DNA of 6,579 nucleotides, taken from the NCBI GenBank assembly GCA_019314085.1, contig JAFCZZ010000185.1, forward strand, positions 1 to 6,579, in the 5' to 3' direction. The first letter of the stretch is position 1, and every line of letters starts with the position of its first letter. The notes beneath the pieces are model-generated. The model was given only the letters and a program-made list of their open reading frames with translations, had not been told where the DNA came from and did not search any database. This stretch comes from Deltaproteobacteria bacterium (GTDB lineage: Bacteria; Desulfobacterota; Syntrophia; Syntrophales; UBA2210). The translations under genes and the position numbers were made by a program. Below are positions 1 to 6,294 of the stretch, piece by piece.

Positions 1-1142
1 CGCTCGTTGAAAGCGGATTCAAGATACGGGCATTTTCAAAGGCCAGGGCCCTCGGCCTCTGGCAGATAATACCCTCAACCGGCTATAGGTACGGGCTCAA
101 GCGCGATCTGTGGATTGATGAGCGCATGGATCCTGAGAAGTCGACCCGGGCGGCCATAGCCTATCTGAAGGAACTCCACGGGATATTCGGAGACTGGCTG
201 ACGGTCCTGGCCGCCTATAACTGCGGGGAGGGGAGGGTGCTCAAGGCCATATCACGGCAGCAGATGAATTACCTCGATAACTTCTGGGATCTTTATCGTC
301 AGCTTCCCCCGGAGACGTCAAATTACGTTCCGCGTTTCCTCGCAACAGTTCACATGATCAAAAATCCTGAGAAATACGGTATCGATCTGAATCGTGATCA
401 GGAAAAACCAGTACCCTTTGAAACGGTCAGGACAGAAAAAAGTGTCCGGCTCAAGGACGTGGCACAGATGCTCGATGTGCCGAAAGAGTTATTGGATTCC
501 CTCAACTCGGAGCTTCGGTATAAAACGACGCCGGATACCTATGAGTTGAAAATTCCGGCAGGACTTGAAGAAAAATTTGCCCTGATTATCGACAAGGTGG
601 CGAGGGCGAAGAAGCCTGGCGGTGCACGGTATATACGCTATAAGGTAAAAAAAGGTGATACCCTCTCTGTCCTTGCACGGAGGTATAAAAGTTCGGTCAA
701 TGCGATACGGGCGGCAAACCACCTTACCAGCAAACACTGGATCAGAGCGGGCAGATGGATCAAGATCCCCTCCCGCGGTTATGTCTATTCTAAGAAACGG
801 CAGCGCCCTGCTACGATCAAGGGGGGCGCTGTAGCGACATACCGCGTAAAAAAGGGGGATTCCCTCTGGCTCATTGCAAAGCGCTTCGGGACAACCATCT
901 CAGAGATAAAGGCGTTGAATGGCCTCCGGAGAAACGACCTCAGCATCGGTCAGATCATCAAGATACGGGGGGCTGTCGCGAAGGGCAAGACCACAGCATC
1001 AAAGACCTATGTTGTAAGAAAAGGGGATACGCTGTCTACGATAGCGTCGCGAAAACGAATGGGACTCAACAGACTCCTCAAGCTAAACAATCTCCGCGAA
1101 AATGCCCTTATTCGTCCTGGTCAAGTTCTAACAATAAAGTAG
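1..1142 (+). CDS. mltD: MltD-like membrane-bound lytic murein transglycosylase with three LysM repeats (5' partial)
   Basis: The reading frame is already open at base 3, and 379 codons lie in the window before the TAG at 1140-1142; the signal peptide and N-terminus lie upstream. The first visible residues are the SLT (GH23-type) core. LVESGF carries the catalytic Glu at bases 9-11 and is followed by ALGLWQIIPSTG, then LAAYNCGEGRV (near 205-240) and SNYVPRFLA (near 320), all standard in MltD. After a linker come three LysM domains: about 633-770 (YKVKKGDTLSVLA), 837-972 (YRVKKGDSLWLIA) and 1002-1139 (YVVRKGDTLSTIA). They are separated by short Lys/Arg-rich linkers, and the protein ends directly after the third. 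The family cleaves the glycan strand of peptidoglycan non-hydrolytically, leaving 1,6-anhydro-MurNAc ends, and is usually an outer-membrane lipoprotein; LysM binds GlcNAc-containing glycan. An ATG at 126 lies inside the catalytic domain and is not the start. The gene converges on ybeY. The family call is firm; choosing MltD over related LysM-SLT proteins is slightly less so. Confidence 0.93.
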   Translation, partial: LVESGFKIRAFSKARALGLWQIIPSTGYRYGLKRDLWIDERMDPEKSTRAAIAYLKELHGIFGDWLTVLAAYNCGEGRVLKAISRQQMNYLDNFWDLYRQLPPETSNYVPRFLATVHMIKNPEKYGIDLNRDQEKPVPFETVRTEKSVRLKDVAQMLDVPKELLDSLNSELRYKTTPDTYELKIPAGLEEKFALIIDKVARAKKPGGARYIRYKVKKGDTLSVLARRYKSSVNAIRAANHLTSKHWIRAGRWIKIPSRGYVYSKKRQRPATIKGGAVATYRVKKGDSLWLIAKRFGTTISEIKALNGLRRNDLSIGQIIKIRGAVAKGKTTASKTYVVRKGDTLSTIASRKRMGLNRLLKLNNLRENALIRPGQVLTIK

Positions 1143-1147
1143 TCTTA

Positions 1148-1185
1148 GAGATCATAGTTAAAGTTCTACTTTAAGTTTTGATCTC
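1148..1185. terminator. Imperfect inverted repeat between convergent genes, possible bidirectional terminator
   Basis: An inner perfect 7-bp stem TTAAAGT/ACTTTAA (1158-1164 with 1168-1174, loop TCT) sits inside an outer 7-bp stem GAGATCA/TGATCTC (1148-1154 with 1179-1185). Internal loops of 3 and 4 bases separate the two stems. It fills almost all of the 43-bp gap between the mltD and ybeY stop codons, which is where a shared terminator is expected. The inner stem is AT-rich, and only a short GTTTT follows it on the plus strand. No real T tract follows on the minus strand, so intrinsic termination is a guess from position and symmetry. Confidence 0.4.
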
Positions 1186-1632
1186 CTACTCCAGGTGGTA
1201 TTCTTTCAGCGCAAAGAAGATCTCTTTTCCCCTTTTCCTCATCTCCTCGGCCTCTGCCGGCTCTTCATGGTCGTATCCCAAGAGGTGGAGGATGCCATGG
1301 ATCATCAGGTAGTCAAATTCATCTTCGGGTGAAAGGTTTCCTGTCTGCGCATCCCGCAGGGCCGTCTCTGTCGATACGACGATGTCTCCAAGGACGGTGG
1401 GATTGATGTTGCCGAATTCCCCCTCATTCATGGAGAATGCGATAACATTGGTGGGGTAATCCCTACCCAGATACTCCCGGTTGATTTCAGTAATTCCTTC
1501 ATCATCCACAAAAACCAGACTGACCTCCCGGTCTTCCTCTCCCAATACCTTCAGGATGATCCCCAGTGAGCGTTTGGCCCGTAGAAGATCTATCTCTACG
1601 GTGGTTTGTCTATTGGTTGCCAGAATTTTCAT
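1186..1632 (-). CDS. ybeY: YbeY endoribonuclease / rRNA maturation factor
   Basis: The 148-residue product has the usual YbeY length. The signature metal site HGILHLLGYDHEE (H112, H116, H122) fits the family H-x3-H-x5-H pattern that binds the catalytic zinc. Upstream are the conserved RDYPTNVIAFSM (about 57-68) and LGDIVVS (81-87) segments. YbeY is a cytoplasmic single-strand endoribonuclease involved in 16S rRNA 3'-end maturation and 70S ribosome quality control. The ATG at 1632 overlaps the TGA of the upstream HD-phosphodiesterase gene as ATGA (1629-1632). No clear Shine-Dalgarno sequence precedes it, so translation is probably coupled to that gene. It is the last gene of the operon before the convergent mltD. 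In E. coli ybeY follows ybeZ, a PhoH-family gene; here the same pair is separated by the phosphodiesterase gene. Confidence 0.97.
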   Translation of the reverse strand: MKILATNRQTTVEIDLLRAKRSLGIILKVLGEEDREVSLVFVDDEGITEINREYLGRDYPTNVIAFSMNEGEFGNINPTVLGDIVVSTETALRDAQTGNLSPEDEFDYLMIHGILHLLGYDHEEPAEAEEMRKRGKEIFFALKEYHLE

Positions 1633-3911
1633 GCAGGTTTATTTGGGGAGGGCTGTTGATATTCTATCCTCCGGTGAAATATGCCGGTGAGTATCCGGGT
1701 AAAGATCTCACCAATCTTTCTCAGATCACGAAAGGTCAGATCGGATTCGTCAAGCTGCCCCTCTTCCACCACCTGCTGTATCCTGCTGTTGACAAGGTTC
1801 TTTATCCGCGCTGGGGTTGGGTTTGAGAGCGTTCGTGACGATGCCTCTATCACATCCCCGAGAAGGACAAGCCCCGCTTCCTTCTTCTGAGGTTTCGGAC
1901 CGGGATATCGAAAGTCTCCCTCCAGGATTGACTGACCCGAGGTCTTACACTCCTTCTTTGCTTTCTCATGAAAATAACTTACGAGACTTGTACCATGATG
2001 CTGCTGTATAATATCCGTTATTGCCTTCCCGAGGTTGTGTTCCCGTGCCAGTTCACACCCGTCCTTAACGTGAGAAATAATGACGAGACTGCTCATCTGG
2101 GGAGAGAGGTCATCGTGACGATTTTTCCAGTTTGGTTGGTTCTCTATAAAATAGAGGGGCTTTTTCATCTTCCCGACATCGTGGTAATAGGCGCTCACCT
2201 TAGCCAGCATGGCATTTGCGCCGATTTCTTCAGCGGCCGCTTCCACCAGAGACGCCACGATAACGCTGTGATGATATGTCCCGGGTGCCATCATAAGTAA
2301 TTCCTGGAATATCGGTTGATTCAGGTTGGCCAGTTCCAGGAGCTTTATGTCCGTGGTATAGCCAAACAATGATTCAAAGAGAGGAACAAGGCCGGAGACA
2401 ATAAAGCCCGATAAGACACCTCCCAGGATTCCCATCACCAGTCGGATCAGAGTCTCAATTGTGAAGAGACTACCGGAGAGAAGGGAAAGACACAGTATGG
2501 CCCCCATATTGACCACCCCTACCACGAGTCCGATCTTCAAAAAAGCCGAACGCCGTTCGCAACGGATGATATAGTGCGCCGCGACCACGCTTCCCACAAG
2601 GGAAAGCATGAATATTGATGTCTTATCTTCAAACAGAAAGGCCGCCATGAGGGAAGAAAAAACGGAGAATATCAGACCTTCGTTCCTGCCGATAAGGATT
2701 GCAACGAGCATGGTACCTATGGTGAATGGTATGGCATAGATACAGACAGACGCCGGGATAAGTTTATAGGTCAGACCTACGGAGTCGCATATGAATATGC
2801 CCACTTTTACCAGAACCACCTGGAGGATTATCACAATACCCATGAACAGGATATCTGTGAGCACAGTTCGTGACGAGCGAAACCGCGAACTGGACATGCG
2901 GTAGAAGATAACGGACAGGAGCACTATGGTAAGGAATATTCCTGAAAATACAGAGGCATTTATAAATCGACTCCCCTCTTTCCCTTTATAGAAGGCGTCG
3001 AGTTTATCCAGATCTGCCGGTGTTGTTTTCTCTCCTTCCCGGATGATCATTTCATTTTTTTGAACCTCATACAATACCGGCTTTACCTCGTCGGAGACGG
3101 TCTGTTTTCTTTTTTCCGTTGCGTTTTTGGCGAAGGTGAGATTTGGTCGTACAGCCTTTTGTGTCAGGGACAGCATGATGCCGTCGGGCTTTTTGTTTTC
3201 GAACAGTGCCGCTGCGTTTTTACGGATAAGGCCACGCATCTTGCCCGTATCCCGTATCGATGACAGGTCATTCAGATCCTTTTCCTCCTGATTCCGTATC
3301 TCCCGTATCGTTATGCCCTTGTCCCGGTGAAGGTCCAAGACATCTCTGTTGCCGATCAAACCGGTGCCGTACGTGTAATACACAAGCCGTACGATATTGT
3401 TGCACAGATCGATAGGGAAGCCGCGTCCGGCAAGCATCTTGAATTCTCCATCGGTCAGGGGGATCTCCGAGATATCTTCGAATTGATTTTTTGCCTCCCC
3501 AGCGGACGTTTTTTTTGTGTCAGACGTACCGATATTCCCTTTGATATACTCTCCTGTAGCAAGGAATGCCTTTGACAGGGCTATCCCGATCTTTGCGGGC
3601 ATGTTACTGTCATAGTCGTAGATGTCCCGTGTGCTCTCGACGGCCACTGCCCTTTTCTGTTCGGTTGCCGCCCTGTCAATGACAAGAAAGTCACGATCTG
3701 CCTGTATGTCCTTTGTGATAATAGCACCCACCTTATATTCAGGGGGGGCAATACGAAGGATCTGGGGAGAGAGGATAAGGGTCAGGATCAGGCCCACACA
3801 AATCGCTATACCGGACTTCCGGGAAAAGACCTCGCTGAGGATCCGGTTGATCAATCTGATCCCAGCATCTCCGTTGGCTGTTCCATTCTGAGGGGGTTTT
3901 TTTATGGCCAT
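1629..3911 (-). CDS. pgpH: PgpH/YqfF-family membrane HD-domain phosphodiesterase (likely c-di-AMP hydrolase)
   Basis: The 760-residue protein has the complete 7TMR-HDED / 7TM-HD architecture. A first membrane segment (about 33-53) is followed by a large extracytoplasmic domain (about 54-315), ending in the typical VKPVLYEVQKNEMIIREGE stretch. About seven more hydrophobic segments lie between 318 and 513. The cytoplasmic HD domain (about 520-710) shows the metal and phosphate ligands: GTYHHS (H547/H548), AYYHDVGK (H577, D578), ISHVKDG (H614), QQHHG (H638/H639) and LLGDVIEAS (D686). Characterised members (Listeria PgpH) hydrolyse the second messenger c-di-AMP to pApA; I infer the same substrate from architecture. 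The ATG at 3911 lies 13 bases after the phoH stop and has no strong Shine-Dalgarno sequence. It is kept because the hydrophilic leader and TM1 follow properly. The gene overlaps ybeY by 4 bases. An A7-C5 run near the start codon and an A8 run at 3509-3516 are potential slippage sites, but the frame is intact. Confidence 0.93.
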   Translation of the reverse strand: MAIKKPPQNGTANGDAGIRLINRILSEVFSRKSGIAICVGLILTLILSPQILRIAPPEYKVGAIITKDIQADRDFLVIDRAATEQKRAVAVESTRDIYDYDSNMPAKIGIALSKAFLATGEYIKGNIGTSDTKKTSAGEAKNQFEDISEIPLTDGEFKMLAGRGFPIDLCNNIVRLVYYTYGTGLIGNRDVLDLHRDKGITIREIRNQEEKDLNDLSSIRDTGKMRGLIRKNAAALFENKKPDGIMLSLTQKAVRPNLTFAKNATEKRKQTVSDEVKPVLYEVQKNEMIIREGEKTTPADLDKLDAFYKGKEGSRFINASVFSGIFLTIVLLSVIFYRMSSSRFRSSRTVLTDILFMGIVIILQVVLVKVGIFICDSVGLTYKLIPASVCIYAIPFTIGTMLVAILIGRNEGLIFSVFSSLMAAFLFEDKTSIFMLSLVGSVVAAHYIIRCERRSAFLKIGLVVGVVNMGAILCLSLLSGSLFTIETLIRLVMGILGGVLSGFIVSGLVPLFESLFGYTTDIKLLELANLNQPIFQELLMMAPGTYHHSVIVASLVEAAAEEIGANAMLAKVSAYYHDVGKMKKPLYFIENQPNWKNRHDDLSPQMSSLVIISHVKDGCELAREHNLGKAITDIIQQHHGTSLVSYFHEKAKKECKTSGQSILEGDFRYPGPKPQKKEAGLVLLGDVIEASSRTLSNPTPARIKNLVNSRIQQVVEEGQLDESDLTFRDLRKIGEIFTRILTGIFHRRIEYQQPSPNKPA

Positions 3912-3924
3912 AGATTTGTGACAA

Positions 3925-4934
3925 CTACTCGCTGCCCATCGATTTTTCGCTGCCGAGATGACTGTATGCCCGTATAATCTCCTGGACCAGGCGGTGTCTT
4001 ACCACATCTATCTCTGAAAAGTAAACAAACCTGATATCCTCGATCCCCTTCAGGAGGGTTTCTACCTCTATCAGACCCGATATCTTATTGGGGGGAAGAT
4101 CTGTCTGGGTCACGTCCCCGGTTATGACGGCCTTCGAGCCGAAGCCGAGTCTCGTGAGGAACATCTTCATCTGTTCCGAGGAGGTGTTCTGTGCCTCGTC
4201 CAGGATGACGAACGCATCATTCAGTGTTCTTCCCCTCATGAACGCGAGGGGGGCCACTTCGATGATTCCCTTACTGATCAATGCGGATGCCCTTCCGAAA
4301 TCCATCATGTCGTAAAGGGCGTCATATACCGGTCTCAGATAGGGATTGACCTTTTCAGACAGGTCACCCGGAAGGAACCCCAGCCGTTCCCCGGCCTCTA
4401 CGGCGGGCCGTGTAAGGATGATCCTGCTCACGCTCTTTTCGAGGAGTGCCCCAACGGCCATGGCCATGGCAAGGTAGGTCTTGCCGGTTCCCGCGGGGCC
4501 TATACCGAAGACGATATCGAATTTCCTGATTGAATCTATATATGCCTTTTGTGCGATGCTCTTCGGTGTGAGCTCTTCGGCGTGATTACCTTCTTCTTTG
4601 ATGATATGAAGACGGTGTCGAGGAATATTGTCTCCAGGTCTGCAGAGCTGTTTTTTGAGAGTATTCGATGTGCATAATCGACGTCATTGGAATAAATCGG
4701 ATAGCCTTTCTCGATGATGCCGTATAACTGAGACAGGAGATTTTTGACGAGGCTACAGTCGTCCGCACCGCCCGATATGGAAACAGTTGATCCTCTGGCG
4801 TTGAGCTTCACACGTCCCAGTTTTTCGACAACCTTGCGATTCCGGTCCTGCTCTCCGAGCAGAACCTTCAGTTTGTCATTGTCCGGGAAGTGTATCTTGC
4901 TGACAGAGACGTCTTGATGGGTTTTTTCTTCCAA
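3925..4934 (-). pseudogene. phoH: PhoH/YbeZ-family ATPase, frame broken by a 14-bp tandem duplication
   Basis: Two adjacent minus-strand frames together encode one PhoH protein. The N-terminal frame gives [50 protein letters not shown] and [16 protein letters not shown]. It then runs into a stop ending at 4536. The other frame continues with [18 protein letters not shown], Walker A GPAGTGKT (4477-4500), [18 protein letters not shown], Walker [10 protein letters not shown] (about 4188-4212), [10 protein letters not shown] and [14 protein letters not shown]. The frames join at a duplicated 14-bp unit (4558-4585). With one copy removed the product reads [14 protein letters not shown] without a break, about 331 residues from the TTG at 4934, the usual family length. 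PhoH/YbeZ proteins are cytoplasmic P-loop NTPases linked to RNA metabolism and YbeY. As written, the N-terminal product lacks the ATP site. ATG 4467 starts after Walker A, so neither half should work alone. The start is uncertain: there is no in-frame ATG; TTG 4934, GTG 4943 or TTG 4994 are the options. An assembly or sequencing error is as likely as true inactivation. Confidence 0.9.
4558..4585. repeat. 14-bp tandem duplication (two copies, one mismatch) inside phoH
   Basis: On the plus strand GCTCTTCGGTGTGA (4558-4571) is followed at once by GCTCTTCGGCGTGA (4572-4585). The only difference is T4567 against C4581. The similarity stops exactly at both ends. On the coding strand each copy encodes part of TPKS, and the mismatch is a synonymous third position (ACA or ACG, both Thr). 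Fourteen is not a multiple of three, so the extra copy moves the gene out of frame just upstream of Walker A. Confidence 0.95.
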
Positions 4935-5060
4935 ATGATGCACAACCTGCCTGTGTAATGTCGGTATCCTACCACACCTTTGGCATATGTCCAACAGGTA
5001 TTGTTTCCTTTGAAACCGGTGTTTTCGTGATGGGTTGGTCTTTTGATGCTAAACAAGCAG

Positions 5061-5090
5061 TTGACATTCTCATCCCCTTTGCACCACAAT
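5061..5090 (+). promoter_or_regulatory. Putative sigma70-type promoter of the hydroxypyruvate reductase operon
   Basis: A perfect -35 hexamer TTGACA (5061-5066) is followed after 18 bases by CACAAT (5085-5090), which matches 4 of 6 positions of TATAAT. Transcription would begin near 5097, leaving a leader of about 27 bases to the ATG at 5124. That leader includes the strong Shine-Dalgarno sequence AAAGGGGAGG (5111-5120). Position and orientation fit. The -10 is imperfect and nothing here proves activity. I found no comparably good promoter for the divergent phoH operon. Confidence 0.55.
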
Positions 5091-5123
5091 GTCCGCAGGG
5101 AATCAATTTGAAAGGGGAGGCTT

Positions 5124-6282
5124 ATGCTGAATGATCAACCGTGGAAGGTGCACAATCCCGGAGGGGTCAGGCGCGTGATTGTTACCAAACAGCTGCCGGG
5201 CGAACGATGGCTTGAAATCCTTGTGCAGGCGGCTTGTCGGGTGGATGTCTGCACCTCAACAGACATTCTCGGTAACGACGAGATACGTTCAGCGATAGGT
5301 GACCGGTGCCAGGGGGTTATCGGACAGCTGACAGAGGCCTGGGGAAAAGAGCTTTTTTCTGCCCTTGATGATGCTGGCGGAAAGGTATACAGCAATTATG
5401 CCGTTGGGTATAACAACGTGGATGTTGATGCCGCGACGCGGCACGGGATCTGTGTGGGGAATACACCGGGCGTTTTGACCGAAACCACCGCTGAGATGGC
5501 CATAGCCCTGACATTCGCGGCGGCGCGGCGGGTGGTGGAGGCTGATAGATTCATGCGCGAAGGGAAATTTACGGGCTGGCTCCCGACCCTTTTCCTCGGG
5601 GAACTTCTCTACCGGAAGACAGTCGGCATTATCGGTGCGGGACGAATCGGCACCGCCTATGCGCGCATGATGGTCGAGGGATACAAAATGGACCTCCTCT
5701 ATTATGATCTGTACAGGAACGGTGTCTTGGAAGAATATATTGCCGCCTACGCGGACTTTCTGGTATCACGTGGAGAAAGACCAGTGACCTGCAGGCGGGC
5801 CGAGAGTGTTGAGGAGGTCTTGCAGGCGGCCGATGTCGTGAGCCTGCATCCGGTTCTCGATCCCGGCACGCACCGGCACGCACCATATGATCAATGCCGA
5901 ACGGCTGAGAATCATGAAGAAAAGCGCAATCTTGGTCAATGCAAGCAGGGGACCGTTAATCGATGAGGAGGCCCTTGTGGATTATTGCCGGGATAACCCG
6001 GAATTTCGAGTGGGGCTCGATGTCTTTGAGGATGAACCGGATCTGAAACCGGGCCTGAACATACTTGACAATGTGGTCATGGTGCCCCATCTCGGGTCGG
6101 CAACCATCTGGACGAGACAGAGTATGGCTATTCTTGCGGCAGGAAACGTGGCGGGGATCCTGATGGGATATCCGGCGTGGACGGGGGACAGCAGCCTGCC
6201 CTTTCTGGAGGACGACCCTCCCAAGGCAACGCCGAGCATCGTCAATTCCGAAGAGATGGGTATTGCGGAATATGCAGAGTAA
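5124..6282 (+). pseudogene. Plant HPR1-like NADH-dependent hydroxypyruvate reductase (D-2-hydroxyacid dehydrogenase), frame broken by a 10-bp tandem duplication
   Basis: Two overlapping plus frames (5124-5966 and one open through 5887-6282) form one D-isomer 2-hydroxyacid dehydrogenase. With one copy of the 10-bp repeat at 5863-5884 removed it encodes 382 residues. Visible parts are WKVHNPGG, TKQLPGERW, GVIGQLTEAWG and NYAVGYNNVDVDAAT, then NTPGVLTETTAEMA and the Rossmann motif GAGRIG (171-176). Asp195 in LLYYDLY favours NADH. The catalytic triad is Arg272 (NASRGPLIDE), Glu301 (DVFEDEP) and His319 (VPHLGSAT). The C-terminal PSIVNS motif is also conserved. From memory, the whole length follows plant peroxisomal hydroxypyruvate reductase HPR1 (about 386 residues), without its peroxisomal SKL end. 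The expected reaction is hydroxypyruvate (or glyoxylate) reduction to D-glycerate (glycolate). The start is supported by AAAGGGGAGG three bases upstream and by N-terminal alignment. As written, translation ends at 5966 and loses all three catalytic residues; ATG 5887 has no evident ribosome binding site. A sequence or assembly error is possible. Cytoplasmic, and first in an operon with an aminotransferase. Confidence 0.92.
5863..5884. repeat. 10-bp perfect tandem duplication inside the hydroxypyruvate reductase gene
   Basis: CGGCACGCAC occurs twice in a row (5864-5873 and 5874-5883). Period-10 identity extends one base on each side, over 5863-5884. Taking out one copy gives codons for DPGTHHMINAERL, which matches the family at this point. 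With both copies the frame turns into GTHRHAPYDQ and stops at 5966. A single unit of 10 bases shifts the frame by +1. Confidence 0.96.
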
Positions 6283-6294
6283 AAGGAGCATGCC

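Noticed and set aside
3242..3258. 7-bp tandem repeat CCCGTAT-CCCGTAT in pgpH, with another CCCGTATC nearby at about 3300
   Set aside because: It resembles the frame-breaking duplications, but here the long frame stays intact (SIRDTGKM) and there is no sign of an inserted copy.
3509..3516. A8 homopolymer in the extracytoplasmic domain of pgpH as a phase-variation tract
   Set aside because: Eight A residues in AAA lysine codons are common, and no lesion or alternative product is seen.
3891..3903. A7-C5 run right after the pgpH start codon as a programmed frameshift site
   Set aside because: The zero frame gives the complete protein; the alternative frame contains no recognisable product.
3925..4467. 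Stand-alone 180-residue PhoH starting at ATG 4467
   Set aside because: The same frame upstream encodes the Walker A motif GPAGTGKT, so this ATG lies inside the ATPase domain and is not a natural start.
5003..5016. Small hairpin GTTTC-CTTT-GAAAC in the phoH/reductase intergenic region as an operator or riboswitch
   Set aside because: Only a 5-bp stem with no further conserved structure; this occurs easily by chance.
4868..5089. Possible small minus-strand protein of 73 residues upstream of phoH
   Set aside because: It overlaps the conserved phoH N-terminus in another frame, has no family features and looks like a chance open frame.
5887..6282. Separate short dehydrogenase gene starting at ATG 5887
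   Set aside because: It is the C-terminal part of the reductase after the 10-bp duplication; it lacks the NAD-binding motif and has no ribosome binding site.
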